DNA of 64,000 nt from Streptomyces sp. CMB-StM0423 (GTDB taxonomy: Bacteria > Actinomycetota > Actinomycetes > Streptomycetales > Streptomycetaceae), in the NCBI RefSeq assembly GCF_002847285.1, contig NZ_CP025407.1, positions 1,796,001 through 1,860,000 on the forward strand, read 5' to 3'. The position numbers and the translations under genes are program-made. Positions within the stretch are counted from its first letter, which is position 1, and every line of letters starts with the position of its first letter. Shown here in pieces: positions 44,204-53,149 of the stretch. The notes below the pieces were generated by a model that saw nothing but the letters and a program-made list of their open reading frames with translations, made no database searches and was not told the origin of the DNA.

Positions 44204-44992
44204 GTGCCCGAAGGAGACACCGTCTGGCGCACCGCCCGCCTGCTGCACGAGGCGCTGGCGGGGCGCCGGCTGACCCGCTGCGACCTCCGTGTGCCCAAGC
44301 TGGCCACGGCCGACCTCACCGGCCGCGAGGTCACCGAGGTCGTCCCGCGCGGCAAGCACCTGCTGACCCGCGTCGAGGGCGGCCTGACGCTCCACTCGCA
44401 CCTGCGGATGGAGGGCGCCTGGATCACGTACGCGGACGGGGAGCGGTGGCGCGGCGGGCCGGGCCACCAGATCCGCGCCGTCCTCGGCAACGCCGACCGC
44501 ACCGCGGTCGGCTACCGGCTGCCGGTGCTGGAGCTGCTGCGCACCGCCGCCGAGGACCGGATCGTCGGCCACCTCGGTCCCGACCTCCTCGGCCCCGACT
44601 GGGACCCGGCGGAGGCGGAGCGCCGGCTGCTCGCCGACCCCGCCCGCCCGCTCGGCGAGGCGCTGCTCGACCAGCGCAACCTCGCCGGGATCGGCAACGT
44701 CTACAAGTCGGAGCTGTGCTTCCTCGCCGGCGTCAGCCCGTACGCACCGGTCGCCGCGCTCTCCGAGCCCGGCCGGCTCGTGGCCGCCGCGCAGCGGCTG
44801 CTGGAGGCGAACCGGGACCGCGTGGCCCGTACGACGACGCCCTCCCGGCGCCCCGACCGGCGGCTGTGGGTCTACGGCCGCGGCGGGCGCCCGTGCCTGC
44901 GCTGCGGGACGGCGGTGCGCAAACGGGCGCAGGGGGAGACGGCGGACGAGCGGGTGACGTACTGGTGCCCGCGCTGCCAGCCGGGCGGGTGA
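44204..44992 (+). CDS. nei: Fpg/Nei-family DNA glycosylase/AP lyase
   Basis: 262 residues. Removes oxidised bases and nicks the abasic site. The GTG start at 44204 is dictated by chemistry: catalytic Pro2-Glu3 directly follow it (PEGDTVWR). H2TH motif LLDQRNLAGIGNVYKSELCF; C-terminal zinc finger with CLRC and CPRC plus the conserved Arg-containing hairpin between them. An upstream extension from 43880 lies inside the kinase gene and would destroy the active N-terminus. Nei-like rather than Fpg because of the GDTVWR start. In the same neighbourhood as lhr. Confidence 0.93.
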   Translation: MPEGDTVWRTARLLHEALAGRRLTRCDLRVPKLATADLTGREVTEVVPRGKHLLTRVEGGLTLHSHLRMEGAWITYADGERWRGGPGHQIRAVLGNADRTAVGYRLPVLELLRTAAEDRIVGHLGPDLLGPDWDPAEAERRLLADPARPLGEALLDQRNLAGIGNVYKSELCFLAGVSPYAPVAALSEPGRLVAAAQRLLEANRDRVARTTTPSRRPDRRLWVYGRGGRPCLRCGTAVRKRAQGETADERVTYWCPRCQPGG

Positions 44993-45027
44993 CCGCGGCC
45001 GCGGCCCGTACGCCCGCACACGCAAGC

Positions 45028-45065
45028 CGAGAGCCCGGCTCCGCCGAGGGCGGACCAGGCTCTCG
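45028..45065. terminator. Bidirectional terminator between nei and clgR
   Basis: Outer arms CGAGAGCC and GGCTCTCG enclose an inner TCCGCC-GAG-GGCGGA stem. It lies between convergent genes, 36 bp past nei and 18 bp before the clgR stop. Confidence 0.7.
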
Positions 45066-45082
45066 TGCCAGGCTCTCTACGC

Positions 45083-45451
45083 TCAGGCCGCGACGGGGTC
45101 GGGCTCCTTGGGCGCCTTGATGGTGACTCGCTCGTCGGGCATTCCCGTCACCGAGGTCACGGTGAACGACCGCACGGGGGCGGGAATCGGCTCGGTGGCC
45201 GCCGCGGACTCGGCCAGCTCCGCGAGGGCGAGCTCGCCGCTCACCTCGCGCATCAGCTCGGACATCCGCACGTCCAGGGCTTCACAGATGGAGTTGAGCA
45301 GCTCGGAGGAGGCTTCCTTCTGGCCTCGCTCGACCTCCGACAGATAGCCGAGGGAAACACGCGCTGACGAGGAAACCTCGCGCAGCGTCCGGCCCTGGCG
45401 CTGTCGCTGCCGGCGCAGCACGTCACCCAGCAGGCGACGGAGCAGAATCAT
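45083..45451 (-). CDS. clgR: ClgR-type XRE transcriptional activator of clp genes
   Basis: 122 residues. N-terminal XRE helix-turn-helix ([30 protein letters not shown]), the sequence typical of ClgR, which activates clpP1P2, clpC and lon genes in actinobacteria. The protein ends in ...PDPVAA: a C-terminal Ala-Ala, which in S. lividans targets ClgR for ClpP-dependent degradation. ATG start with AGGAGG 9 nt upstream. Downstream of rimO-pgsA-cinA as in mycobacteria. I did not find a perfect ClgR operator (CGC-N5-GCG type) in the 90-bp upstream gap. Confidence 0.92.
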   Translation of the reverse strand: MILLRRLLGDVLRRQRQRQGRTLREVSSSARVSLGYLSEVERGQKEASSELLNSICEALDVRMSELMREVSGELALAELAESAAATEPIPAPVRSFTVTSVTGMPDERVTIKAPKEPDPVAA

Positions 45452-45541
45452 GCGTGGCTCCCTCCTAGGACCTCGGATCCGGATCCTCTCCGCTCCACCG
45501 TACCGCCTCGGACCGTGACAGTGCGGCGACGGAAGTCATCT

Positions 45542-46108
45542 TCACCGTTCGCCAAGCGAGGAATACGGGGCCTCCTGATCAGGATTTTCCGGGTATTTCC
45601 GCCCGTCTTGCCCCTTCGGTACCGCGTCCAGGTGCCGCCGGAGGAGCGTCAGCGCCTCCCCCACGGCCGCCGTGCGGATCTCCGTGCGAGAGCCCGTCAG
45701 GTTCAGCGACCGCGTCTCGGTCCGCCCCTCGGGACCGGCCACGGCCACGAAGACCGTACCCGGCTGCTGGCCGTCCTGCGGATCGGGTCCCGCGACGCCC
45801 GTCGTCGCCACCGCCCAGTCGGCGCCGAGCCGCCAGCGCACCCCGGCGGCCATCTGCCTGGCGACCTCGCCGTCGACGGCGCCGCGCTGGGCGAGCAGCG
45901 AGCTGTCGACGCCGAGCACGTCGCGCTTGAGGTCGGTCGCGTACGCGATGACGGCGCCCCGGAACGCCTGGGAGGCGCCGGGCACCGCGGTGATCTCGGC
46001 GGCGAGGAGGCCGCCGGTGAGGGATTCGGCGACGGCGAGGGTGACGCCGAGCTCGTCGCACAGGGCGAGCAGGCCGGCAGCGGCCCCGTCGGTGTTCTTT
46101 GTGGTCAC
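45542..46108 (-). CDS. cinA: CinA C-terminal domain protein (nicotinamide-nucleotide amidase type)
   Basis: 188 residues, the PncC/CinA C-terminal domain alone: VAVAESLTGGLLAAEITAVPGAS, YATDLKRDVLGV, ATTGVAGPDPQDGQQPGTVFVAV. E. coli PncC, the same short form, deamidates nicotinamide mononucleotide; the old name 'competence-damage protein' comes from the longer CinA. The N-terminal MoCF domain is absent, as usual in Streptomyces. GTG start overlaps the pgsA stop by 4 nt. Confidence 0.9.
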   Translation of the reverse strand: MTTKNTDGAAAGLLALCDELGVTLAVAESLTGGLLAAEITAVPGASQAFRGAVIAYATDLKRDVLGVDSSLLAQRGAVDGEVARQMAAGVRWRLGADWAVATTGVAGPDPQDGQQPGTVFVAVAGPEGRTETRSLNLTGSRTEIRTAAVGEALTLLRRHLDAVPKGQDGRKYPENPDQEAPYSSLGER

Positions 46109-46707
46109 TGGACTCTCTGCTCCCGTTCGGCGGCCAGCCCCCTGCGGCGGAGCACGATCGCCTGCTTGACGTAGTCCAGGCCGGTCGCCACGGTCAGGAC
46201 CACGGCGGCGGCCATGATCCAGAAGCGCAGCGTGGCGAGCGGTCCGGTGAGGGTGAGGATGTACATGCCCACGGCCACGCCCTGGGCCAGGGTCTTCAGC
46301 TTCCCGCCCCGGCTGGCCGGGATCACACCGTGCCTGATCACCCAGAACCTCATGAGGGTGATGCCGATCTCCCGCGCCAGGATCACGATCGTCACCCACC
46401 AGGGCAGGTCGCCCAGCGCCGACAGGCAGATCAGTGCGGCACCCATGATCGCCTTGTCGGCGATGGGGTCGGCGATCTTGCCGAAGTCGGTGACGAGGTC
46501 GTAGCGGCGGGCCAGCTCCCCGTCGAAGAGGTCGGTGATCATGGCGACCGTGAAGGCGGCCCATGCGAACGAGCGCCAGGCCGGGTCATGGCCGCCGTGG
46601 GCGGCCATGAGCAGCACGAACGCCGGTACGAGCAGCAGCCGCACCATCGTGAGGACGTTGGCGATGTTCCACAGACCGGCCTGACCGACGGCCGGGGCGG
46701 GGCTCAT
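46105..46707 (-). CDS. pgsA: CDP-diacylglycerol-glycerol-3-phosphate phosphatidyltransferase
   Basis: 200 residues, integral membrane. CDP-alcohol phosphatidyltransferase signature is complete: [11 protein letters not shown] followed by [13 protein letters not shown]. Makes phosphatidylglycerophosphate or a related phospholipid. ATG start overlaps the rimO stop by 4 nt; stop overlaps cinA by 4 nt: a translationally coupled rimO-pgsA-cinA unit. The genome probably has other pgsA paralogues, so the exact polar-lipid product is uncertain. Confidence 0.92.
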   Translation of the reverse strand: MSPAPAVGQAGLWNIANVLTMVRLLLVPAFVLLMAAHGGHDPAWRSFAWAAFTVAMITDLFDGELARRYDLVTDFGKIADPIADKAIMGAALICLSALGDLPWWVTIVILAREIGITLMRFWVIRHGVIPASRGGKLKTLAQGVAVGMYILTLTGPLATLRFWIMAAAVVLTVATGLDYVKQAIVLRRRGLAAEREQRVQ

Positions 46708-48296
46708 CTCGCGGCCTCCTCGGCCGGCTCCCTGGGCCGCCGCCGATCGGGCTCGCCTATCGGCTCCGCCACCAGATCCACGCCTTCGCTCGCCACCACC
46801 TTGGCGGTGACCAGCGCCCCCGGCGCCGCCTCCCGGGCGGTCCCGCCGGCCAGCAGCGTCACGCCGTCGGTCTCCGGCGCCTGGTGCGCCGCGCGGCCGA
46901 CGACCTCCCCGGCGTCCGCGAGGGGCTCCGCACCGGCGTCGGAACCGGCATCCTCCACCGCGTCCACCAGGACCCGTACCGTCTCCCCCACCCGCTCCTC
47001 GGCCCGCTGCGCGGTCAGCTCCTCCGCCAGCCGCGTCATGTGCGCCAGCCGCTCGGCGACCGCCTCCGGCGCGACCTTCGACTGGTACGTCGCGGCCTCC
47101 GTGCCCTCCTCGTCGGAGTAGCCGAAGATCCCCACGGCGTCGAGCCGGGCGGCGGTGAGGAAGCGCTCCAGCTCTTCCACGTCCCGCTCGGTCTCGCCCG
47201 GGAAGCCGACGATGAAGTTCGACCGCGCGCCCGCCTCCGGCGCCCGGGAGCGGATCTCCGCCAGCAGTTGCAGGAACCGCTCGGTGTCCCCGAAGCGGCG
47301 CATCGCGCGCAGCACTTCGGGGGCGGCGTGCTGGAAGGAGAGGTCGAAGTAGGGCGCCACCTTCTCCGTCGACGTCAGCACGTCGATCAGCCCGGGACGC
47401 ATCTCCGCGGGCTGCAGATAGCTGACCCGGATCCGCTCGATGCCGTCCACGGCGGCCAGTTCGGGCAGCAGCGTCTCCAGCAGCCGCACGTCGCCGAGGT
47501 CTTTGCCGTACGAGGTGTTGTTCTCGGAGACGAGCATGATCTCCCGTACGCCCTGGCCGGCCAGCCAGCGGGTCTCGCCGAGGACGTCGGAGGGGCGGCG
47601 GGAGACGAAGGAGCCGCGGAACGAGGGGATGGCGCAGAACGTACATCGGCGGTCGCAGCCGGAGGCCAGCTTGACCGAGGCGACGGGGCCCGAGCCGAGC
47701 CGGCGGCGCAGCGGCGGTCGCGGCCCGGAGGCGGGGGCGACCCCGGCGGGCAGGTCGGCGGGGGCGGCGGCCGCGTCTGCCGGGCCGGCTGCGTCTGCCG
47801 GATCTGCGGCGGCCGGGTCGCCGTGGCCCGGCAGCGCCGCGGCGCCGCGGGCGGCGGCGTCCTGCCGCTCCGCGGGGCTGATCGGCAGCAGCTTGCGGCG
47901 GTCCCGCGGGGTGTGCGCGGCGTGGCCGCCGCCGGAGAGGATGGTCTGGAGGCGCTCCGAGATGTCCGCGTAGTCGTCGAAGCCGAGGACGCCGTCCGCC
48001 TCCGGGAGCGCGTCGGCCAGCTCCTTGCCGTACCGCTCGGCCATGCAGCCGACGGCGACGACGGCCTGCGTACGGCCCGTGTCCTTGAGGTCGTTGGCCT
48101 CCAGCAGGGCGTCGACGGAGTCCTTCTTGGCGGCTTCGACGAACCCGCAGGTGTTCACGACGGCGACGTCCGCGGCGGCGGCGTCCGTGACGAGGTCCCA
48201 GCCGTCCGCCGCCAGGCGGCCCGCAAGCTCCTCCGAGTCCACCTCGTTCCGGGCGCAGCCAAGCGTGACGAGGGCGACGGTACGGCGTTCTGGCAT
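46704..48296 (-). CDS. rimO: RimO, ribosomal protein S12 methylthiotransferase
   Basis: 530 residues. Radical-SAM enzyme that methylthiolates a conserved aspartate of ribosomal protein S12. UPF0004 cysteines in [21 protein letters not shown] and VGCMAERY; radical SAM motif [12 protein letters not shown] domain at the end. Between the two domains is an extra ~65-residue stretch rich in Ala, Asp and Pro (residues about 140-200) not needed in E. coli RimO (~440 aa). Start at 48296 is supported by TAGGCT (48303-48308, minus strand) 6 nt upstream. Paralogous to miaB elsewhere in this window. Confidence 0.95.
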   Translation of the reverse strand: MPERRTVALVTLGCARNEVDSEELAGRLAADGWDLVTDAAAADVAVVNTCGFVEAAKKDSVDALLEANDLKDTGRTQAVVAVGCMAERYGKELADALPEADGVLGFDDYADISERLQTILSGGGHAAHTPRDRRKLLPISPAERQDAAARGAAALPGHGDPAAADPADAAGPADAAAAPADLPAGVAPASGPRPPLRRRLGSGPVASVKLASGCDRRCTFCAIPSFRGSFVSRRPSDVLGETRWLAGQGVREIMLVSENNTSYGKDLGDVRLLETLLPELAAVDGIERIRVSYLQPAEMRPGLIDVLTSTEKVAPYFDLSFQHAAPEVLRAMRRFGDTERFLQLLAEIRSRAPEAGARSNFIVGFPGETERDVEELERFLTAARLDAVGIFGYSDEEGTEAATYQSKVAPEAVAERLAHMTRLAEELTAQRAEERVGETVRVLVDAVEDAGSDAGAEPLADAGEVVGRAAHQAPETDGVTLLAGGTAREAAPGALVTAKVVASEGVDLVAEPIGEPDRRRPREPAEEAAR

Positions 48297-48302
48297 GGGC
48301 TC

Positions 48303-48308
48303 AGCCTA
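48303..48308 (-). promoter_or_regulatory. -10 box of the rimO-pgsA-cinA unit
   Basis: TAGGCT on the minus strand ends 6 nt before the rimO ATG: leaderless transcript predicted. Confidence 0.45.
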
Positions 48309-48440
48309 CTTCGTCCCGCGCCCGCAAACGGCCGCCCACCAGCCGCATTCCGCACGCCTGCGCGAAGCACGGGAGAGCGAGGGTACGGACGTACGAGCCT
48401 TGCCGCAGGCCGGGCCCGCGCCGCCGCCCGGCGGGGCAGG

Positions 48441-49253
48441 TCAGCCGGCCTCGGGATCGCCCTTGGTGTACGTCAGCCGCTCGACCTCGCCGGGCTGGAA
48501 GTCCTCCGCGATCTGCTTGCCGTTGACGAACAGGTCGACGCCGCCGGCGTTGCCGAGGACGAGGTAGATCTTCTCGCTGTCGGTGACGGTGACGGAGTCG
48601 CCCTGCGCGAGCACGCCCTCCTCCAGCTCGCGCCCGTCGGCGCCCTGCGCGGAGATCCAGCTCTGCCCGTCCGCCGCGACGATCCGCAGCGTCACCTTGT
48701 CCGGCGGGGCACCCGCCACCGCGCTGTCCGAGGGCTGCGGGCTCTGCTTGTCCTCGCCGGCGTCCTTGCCGGAGTCGCGGTCCTTCGGCTTCTCCGACCC
48801 CTGCGACTCCCCGGCCACGGAGGAGCCGTCCGGCTCGTCCTCGTCGCCGCCGCTGAAGACGGTGAACCCCACGAAGCCGACGACCGCGACGATCGCGGCG
48901 ACCATGGCGGCGGTCCAGTTGGGGCGGCGCGGCTCGGGGCGGATGCGCTCGGCCTCGAACATCGGCGCGGCGGGCGTCGGCTCGGGCCGGCCGCCGTGCT
49001 CCGCGTCGTACTGCGCGACCAGGTCCTCGGCCTCCAGACCGACCGCCCGCGCAAGGGTTCGCACATGTCCGCGGGCGTAGACGTCGCCGCCGCAGCGAGA
49101 GAAATCGTCCTGTTCGATGGCATGGATGATCGGAATGCGCACACGCGTGGTCAAGCTGACCTGTTCGACGGACAGCTTGGCATCAAGGCGGGCCTGCTGA
49201 AGTGCGCGACCGACGGACGGACGGTCGCCTGTGGGGGAGTTGCCGAGGGACAC
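48441..49253 (-). CDS. RodZ-like membrane protein with N-terminal helix-turn-helix
   Basis: 270 residues. Cytosolic HTH_25 domain (VGRALQQARLDAKLSVEQVSLTTRVR; YARGHVRTLARAVGL), one membrane helix (MVAAIVAVVGFVGFTVF, about residues 118-134), an acidic Ser/Asp/Glu-rich spacer, and a C-terminal DUF4115 beta domain. This is the RodZ layout, linked to cell-shape and division machinery; whether it binds MreB in a mycelial organism is unproven. GTG start with AAGG 8 nt upstream. Upstream neighbour is ftsK. Confidence 0.85.
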   Translation of the reverse strand: MSLGNSPTGDRPSVGRALQQARLDAKLSVEQVSLTTRVRIPIIHAIEQDDFSRCGGDVYARGHVRTLARAVGLEAEDLVAQYDAEHGGRPEPTPAAPMFEAERIRPEPRRPNWTAAMVAAIVAVVGFVGFTVFSGGDEDEPDGSSVAGESQGSEKPKDRDSGKDAGEDKQSPQPSDSAVAGAPPDKVTLRIVAADGQSWISAQGADGRELEEGVLAQGDSVTVTDSEKIYLVLGNAGGVDLFVNGKQIAEDFQPGEVERLTYTKGDPEAG

Positions 49254-49291
49254 GTGGGCGCCTTTCGGGGTGAGCCACCTGCCGGGTGTTC

Positions 49292-49322
49292 AGTCTAGGG
49301 GGGTTGTAAAAGGATCGGCCAA
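49292..49322 (-). promoter_or_regulatory. Promoter of the RodZ-like gene
   Basis: On the minus strand TTGGCC (49317-49322), 19 nt, TAGACT (49292-49297). The -10 is strong for Streptomyces; the spacer is one longer than ideal. Leader of about 35 nt. Confidence 0.45.
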
Positions 49323-49436
49323 CCGGTCGAGCACACTTAATGGGCCATCGGGATAGACGTACTGCCCGACCGCGGATCACCCGCCCGGCCCATTGATGTG
49401 ACGCATCAGGCGCCGAACCGGTTGCCCTGGTCGCCG

Positions 49437-52151
49437 TTACGGATGATCCTGCCCCCGCATCTGGGCGAGCACTCCGTCCATTTCATCCGGTTTGATGAGT
49501 ACGTCCCTGGCCTTCGAACCCTCACTCGGACCGACGATCCCGCGCGACTCCATCAGGTCCATCAGCCGCCCCGCCTTGGCGAACCCGACCCGCAGCTTGC
49601 GCTGGAGCATCGACGTGGAGCCGAACTGCGTGGAGACCACCAGCTCGGCCGCCTGGCACAGCAGATCGAGGTCGTCGCCGATCTCCTCGTCGATCTCCTT
49701 CTTCTTCGCGCCGCCGACCACGACGTCCTCGCGGAAGACCGGCGCCATCTGGTCCTTGCAGTGCTGCACGACCGTGGCGATCTCGTCCTCTTCGATGTAC
49801 GCGCCCTGCAGCCGGACCGGCTTGTTCGCCCCCATCGGCAGGAACAGCCCGTCGCCCTTGCCGATCAGCTTCTCGGCGCCGGCCTGGTCGAGGATGACGC
49901 GGCTGTCGGCGAGGGAGGAGGTGGCGAAGGCCAGCCGGGACGGCACGTTCGCCTTGATGAGCCCGGTGACGACGTCGACGCTGGGGCGCTGGGTGGCGAG
50001 CACCAGGTGGATGCCGGCGGCGCGGGCGAGCTGCGTGATCCGTACGATCGCGTCCTCGACGTCCCGCGGCGCGACCATCATCAGGTCCGCCAGCTCGTCG
50101 ACGATCACCAGCAGATACGGGTACGGGGCCAGCTCCCGCTCGCTGCCGGGCGGGGCGGTGGCCTTGCCGGAGCGGACGGCGGCGTTGAAGTCGTCGATGT
50201 GGCGGTAGCCGTACGCGGCGAGGTCGTCGTACCGCAGGTCCATCTCGCGGACCACCCACTGCAGGGCCTCGGCGGCCCGCTTCGGGTTGGTGATGATCGG
50301 CGTGATCAGGTGCGGGACGCCCTCGTACGCGGTCAGCTCCACCCGCTTCGGGTCGACCAGCACCATCCGCACGTCCTCCGGCGTGGCCCGCGCCATGACG
50401 GAGGTGATCAGGCAGTTGATGCAGGAGGACTTGCCGGAGCCGGTGGCGCCGGCGATGAGGATGTGCGGCATCTTGGCGAGGTTCGCCGAGACGTAGCCGC
50501 CCTCGACGTCCTTGCCGAGGCCGACGAGCATCGGGTGGTCCTCGCCGGCCGCCTGGGCGGACCGCAGCACGTCGCCGAGCTTGACCATCTCGCGGTCGCT
50601 GTTGGGGATTTCGATGCCGACGGCGGACTTGCCGGGGATGGGGCTGATGATGCGCACGTCGGGGCTGGCGACGGCGTAGGCGATGTTCTTCGTCAGCGCC
50701 GTGATCCGCTCGACCTTCACGGCGGGGCCCAGCTCCACCTCGTACCGCGTGACGGTCGGGCCGCGGGTGAAGCCGGTGACGGCGGCGTCGACCTTGAACT
50801 CGGTGAAGACCTGGGTGAGGGAGGCGACGACGGCGTCGTTGGCGGCGCTGCGCGTCCGTCCCGGGCCGCCGCGCTCCAGGATGTCGAGGGACGGCAGCGC
50901 GTAGGTGATGTCGCCGGAGAGCTGGAGCTGTTCGGCGCGGGGCGGCAGGGCGGCGGGGCCGGGCTCGACGGCCGGCTTGGTGAGGTCGGGGACGGAGTTC
51001 TCGGCGCTTTCGGAGCGTACGGCCTCCCCCGCGCCCGACTCCTCGCGCGCGGCCGGTACGCCCCCGGTGCGCTCGGCGACGCCGTGGGTGAGGTTGGCGA
51101 GCAGCGGGGAGGGCTGGACGCCGTGCAGCACCGCGCCGTCGAGGTCGGTGGCCGCGGCGGCGGCCGCGTCGATGGGATCCATGCCGCCGTAGTCCCGGTC
51201 GGCCGCCGCGCGGCGCGCGGGTGCGGGTGCGGCCGGCGCGGCGGGGGCCTTGCGGGTGCGGCGGCGGCGCGGCGGCGGGGGCTCGTCGTCGTCCTCGTCC
51301 GTACGCACCAGGCCGTCGCGCCAGTCGTCGTCGAACTCCTCCGCCTTGGCGGCGGCCGCCGGATCGGGCCGGGGCTGCACGAGCCCGAGCCGCACCCCGG
51401 CGGAGTGGATCCGGTCCGGGATCGCCGCGACGGGCGTGGCGGTGACGACGAGCAGCCCGAAGACGGTCAGCAGCACCAGCAGCGGCAGCGCGAGCACGTC
51501 GCCGAGAGTGGTGACCAGCGGCCGGGACACCGCCCAGCCGACGAACCCGCCGGAGTCCCTGATGGTCTGCGTTCCCTCGCCGCGCCCCGGGGTGCCGCAG
51601 GCCAGGTGCACGAGCCCGAGCACGCCGATCACCAGCGCGGACAGGCCGATGACGATACGGCCGTTGGCCTCGGTCTTCTCGGGGTGGCGGATGAGGCGTA
51701 CGGCGATGGTGGCCAGCAGGATCGGCACGAGCAGGTCGAGGCGGCCGAAGGCGCCGGTGACCAGGATCTCGACCAGCTCGCCCACGGGGCCCTTCAGGTT
51801 CGACCAGGTGCCGGCCGCGACGATCAGGGCGATGCCGAGCAGCAGCAGCGCGAGGCCGTCCTTGCGGTGGGCGGGGTCGAGTCCCTTGGCGCCACGCCCT
51901 ATGCCGCGGAAGAGCACGCCGACGGTGCGGGCGAGGCCGAGCCAGATCGCGCGCAGCAGGCGCAGTACGCCGCCGGTCGGCGAGGGGGCGGGCTTCTTGG
52001 CCGGTGCCTTGGCCGCGCCCCCGGCCTTCTTCTGCGGCGACTTCTTGGCGGGTGCCTTCTTGGCGGGCGCCTTTTTCGCCGCGGGCTTCTTGGCCGTGCT
52101 GCCTCCGGACCGCTGCCGGGAGTTGCCGCTGCCAGAGGTACGTGAGGCCAT
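49437..52151 (-). CDS. ftsK: FtsK/SpoIIIE-family DNA translocase
   Basis: 904 residues. Hexameric motor that moves chromosomes across closing septa, important at sporulation septation. N-terminus: Lys/Ala/Pro repeats (AKKAPAKKAPAKKSP), then four to five membrane helices (about residues 75-240), a variable linker, the motor with Walker A LIAGATGSGKSSCINCL and Walker B VDPKR/VIVDELADLMM, and the C-terminal gamma winged helix (SMLQRKLRVGFAKAGRLMDLME) that reads polar DNA motifs. Start at ATG 52151; TAATCT (52159-52164, minus strand) ends 7 nt upstream, so probably leaderless. Confidence 0.95.
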   Translation of the reverse strand: MASRTSGSGNSRQRSGGSTAKKPAAKKAPAKKAPAKKSPQKKAGGAAKAPAKKPAPSPTGGVLRLLRAIWLGLARTVGVLFRGIGRGAKGLDPAHRKDGLALLLLGIALIVAAGTWSNLKGPVGELVEILVTGAFGRLDLLVPILLATIAVRLIRHPEKTEANGRIVIGLSALVIGVLGLVHLACGTPGRGEGTQTIRDSGGFVGWAVSRPLVTTLGDVLALPLLVLLTVFGLLVVTATPVAAIPDRIHSAGVRLGLVQPRPDPAAAAKAEEFDDDWRDGLVRTDEDDDEPPPPRRRRTRKAPAAPAAPAPARRAAADRDYGGMDPIDAAAAAATDLDGAVLHGVQPSPLLANLTHGVAERTGGVPAAREESGAGEAVRSESAENSVPDLTKPAVEPGPAALPPRAEQLQLSGDITYALPSLDILERGGPGRTRSAANDAVVASLTQVFTEFKVDAAVTGFTRGPTVTRYEVELGPAVKVERITALTKNIAYAVASPDVRIISPIPGKSAVGIEIPNSDREMVKLGDVLRSAQAAGEDHPMLVGLGKDVEGGYVSANLAKMPHILIAGATGSGKSSCINCLITSVMARATPEDVRMVLVDPKRVELTAYEGVPHLITPIITNPKRAAEALQWVVREMDLRYDDLAAYGYRHIDDFNAAVRSGKATAPPGSERELAPYPYLLVIVDELADLMMVAPRDVEDAIVRITQLARAAGIHLVLATQRPSVDVVTGLIKANVPSRLAFATSSLADSRVILDQAGAEKLIGKGDGLFLPMGANKPVRLQGAYIEEDEIATVVQHCKDQMAPVFREDVVVGGAKKKEIDEEIGDDLDLLCQAAELVVSTQFGSTSMLQRKLRVGFAKAGRLMDLMESRGIVGPSEGSKARDVLIKPDEMDGVLAQMRGQDHP

Positions 52152-52158
52152 AGTTGCG

Positions 52159-52164
52159 AGATTA
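52159..52164 (-). promoter_or_regulatory. -10 box of ftsK, leaderless
   Basis: TAATCT on the minus strand, 7 nt before the ATG; no ribosome-binding site precedes it. Confidence 0.4.
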
Positions 52165-52243
52165 CCGGCAGCGCCCGCACGGGACACGTAGGACGTGCAG
52201 GTACGCATCCTCCGCGCACCAGCGCCCCGGCGGGCGGGCCCGG

Positions 52244-52906
52244 CTACTCCGCATCGAGCCGGGAGCCGGGCTCCAGGGCGTCAATCGCCTTGCGCAGCCC
52301 GGTGAGTTTCCGCTCCAGATGCGCGGCGGTGGCGACGACGGCGGACTCCGCGTTCGCCCCGCTGAGCTGCTTCGACAGCGCCTCGGCCTGCTCCTCCGCG
52401 GCGGCGAGCCGGGCGGACAGCTCGGCGAGCAGCCCGGTCTGCGCGGCCCCGTCGCCGTTGCCCTTCTGGGCGCCTTCGAGCTGCAGCCGCAGCAGGCCCG
52501 CCTGCTCGCGCAACTGCAGGTTCTTCATGTACAGCTCGACGAACACGGACACCTTCGCCCGCAGCACCCAGGGGTCGAAGGGCTTGGAGATGTAGTCGAC
52601 GGCTCCGGCCGCGTACCCCCGGAACGTGTGGTGCGGGCCGTGGTTGATGGCCGTGAGGAAGATGATCGGGATGTCGCGGGTGCGCTCGCGGCGCTTGATG
52701 TGCGCCGCGGTCTCGAACCCGTCCATGCCCGGCATCTGCACGTCGAGCAGGATTACCGCGAAGTCCTCGGTCAGCAGCGCTTTGAGCGCTTCCTCCCCGG
52801 ACGACGCCCGGACCAGGTGCTGATCCAGCGCGGAAAGGATGGCCTCCAGCGCCAGCAGATTCTCCGGCCGGTCATCGACCAGGAGAATCTTGGCCTTCTG
52901 CACCAT
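52244..52906 (-). CDS. osaB: OsaB response regulator without DNA-binding domain
   Basis: 220 residues. Receiver domain with VDDRPENLL, phospho-Asp in [13 protein letters not shown] (about residue 54), Thr in FLTAINH, and Lys in ISKPFDP. The output part is a coiled coil ([36 protein letters not shown]), with no helix-turn-helix, so signalling must go through protein contacts. Matches OsaB of S. coelicolor (SCO5749), required for aerial growth under osmotic stress. Start at ATG 52906 with GAGG about 10 nt upstream. Last gene of osaA-osaB on this strand, 243 bp after osaA. Confidence 0.9.
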   Translation of the reverse strand: MVQKAKILLVDDRPENLLALEAILSALDQHLVRASSGEEALKALLTEDFAVILLDVQMPGMDGFETAAHIKRRERTRDIPIIFLTAINHGPHHTFRGYAAGAVDYISKPFDPWVLRAKVSVFVELYMKNLQLREQAGLLRLQLEGAQKGNGDGAAQTGLLAELSARLAAAEEQAEALSKQLSGANAESAVVATAAHLERKLTGLRKAIDALEPGSRLDAE

Positions 52907-53029
52907 GGCCTGCCCTCCTCGCCCCGGCGGTGTGCCGGTCCTCGTCGCCAAAGACGCGCCCACCATGCCGCCCGCCCTCGTGCCGGTCATCGTATCCACA
53001 CCCCGAGACTCGCCACACCCTGTCATCGA

Positions 53030-53055
53030 GTTGTCACTGCATACACAGCGACAAC
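53030..53055. repeat. Inverted repeat upstream of osaB
   Basis: Arms GTTGTCACTG and CAGCGACAAC, one mismatch, 6-nt spacer, 124 bp before the osaB start in an AT-richer patch between osaA and osaB. Candidate operator. Confidence 0.5.
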
Positions 53056-53149
53056 GCGCCTGCGATCAGTTTGGTTCCCGGAATCCCGTGTTCTCACACG
53101 CATTTGGACACACTGAGTCATCAAAGAGCAGGAATTCACGGCGATTTGA

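Noticed and set aside
45452..45560. Possible ClgR operator (GTTCGCCAAGCG) upstream of clgR
   Set aside because: The known motif has CGC-N5-GCG; here the gap is three bases and it lies inside cinA.
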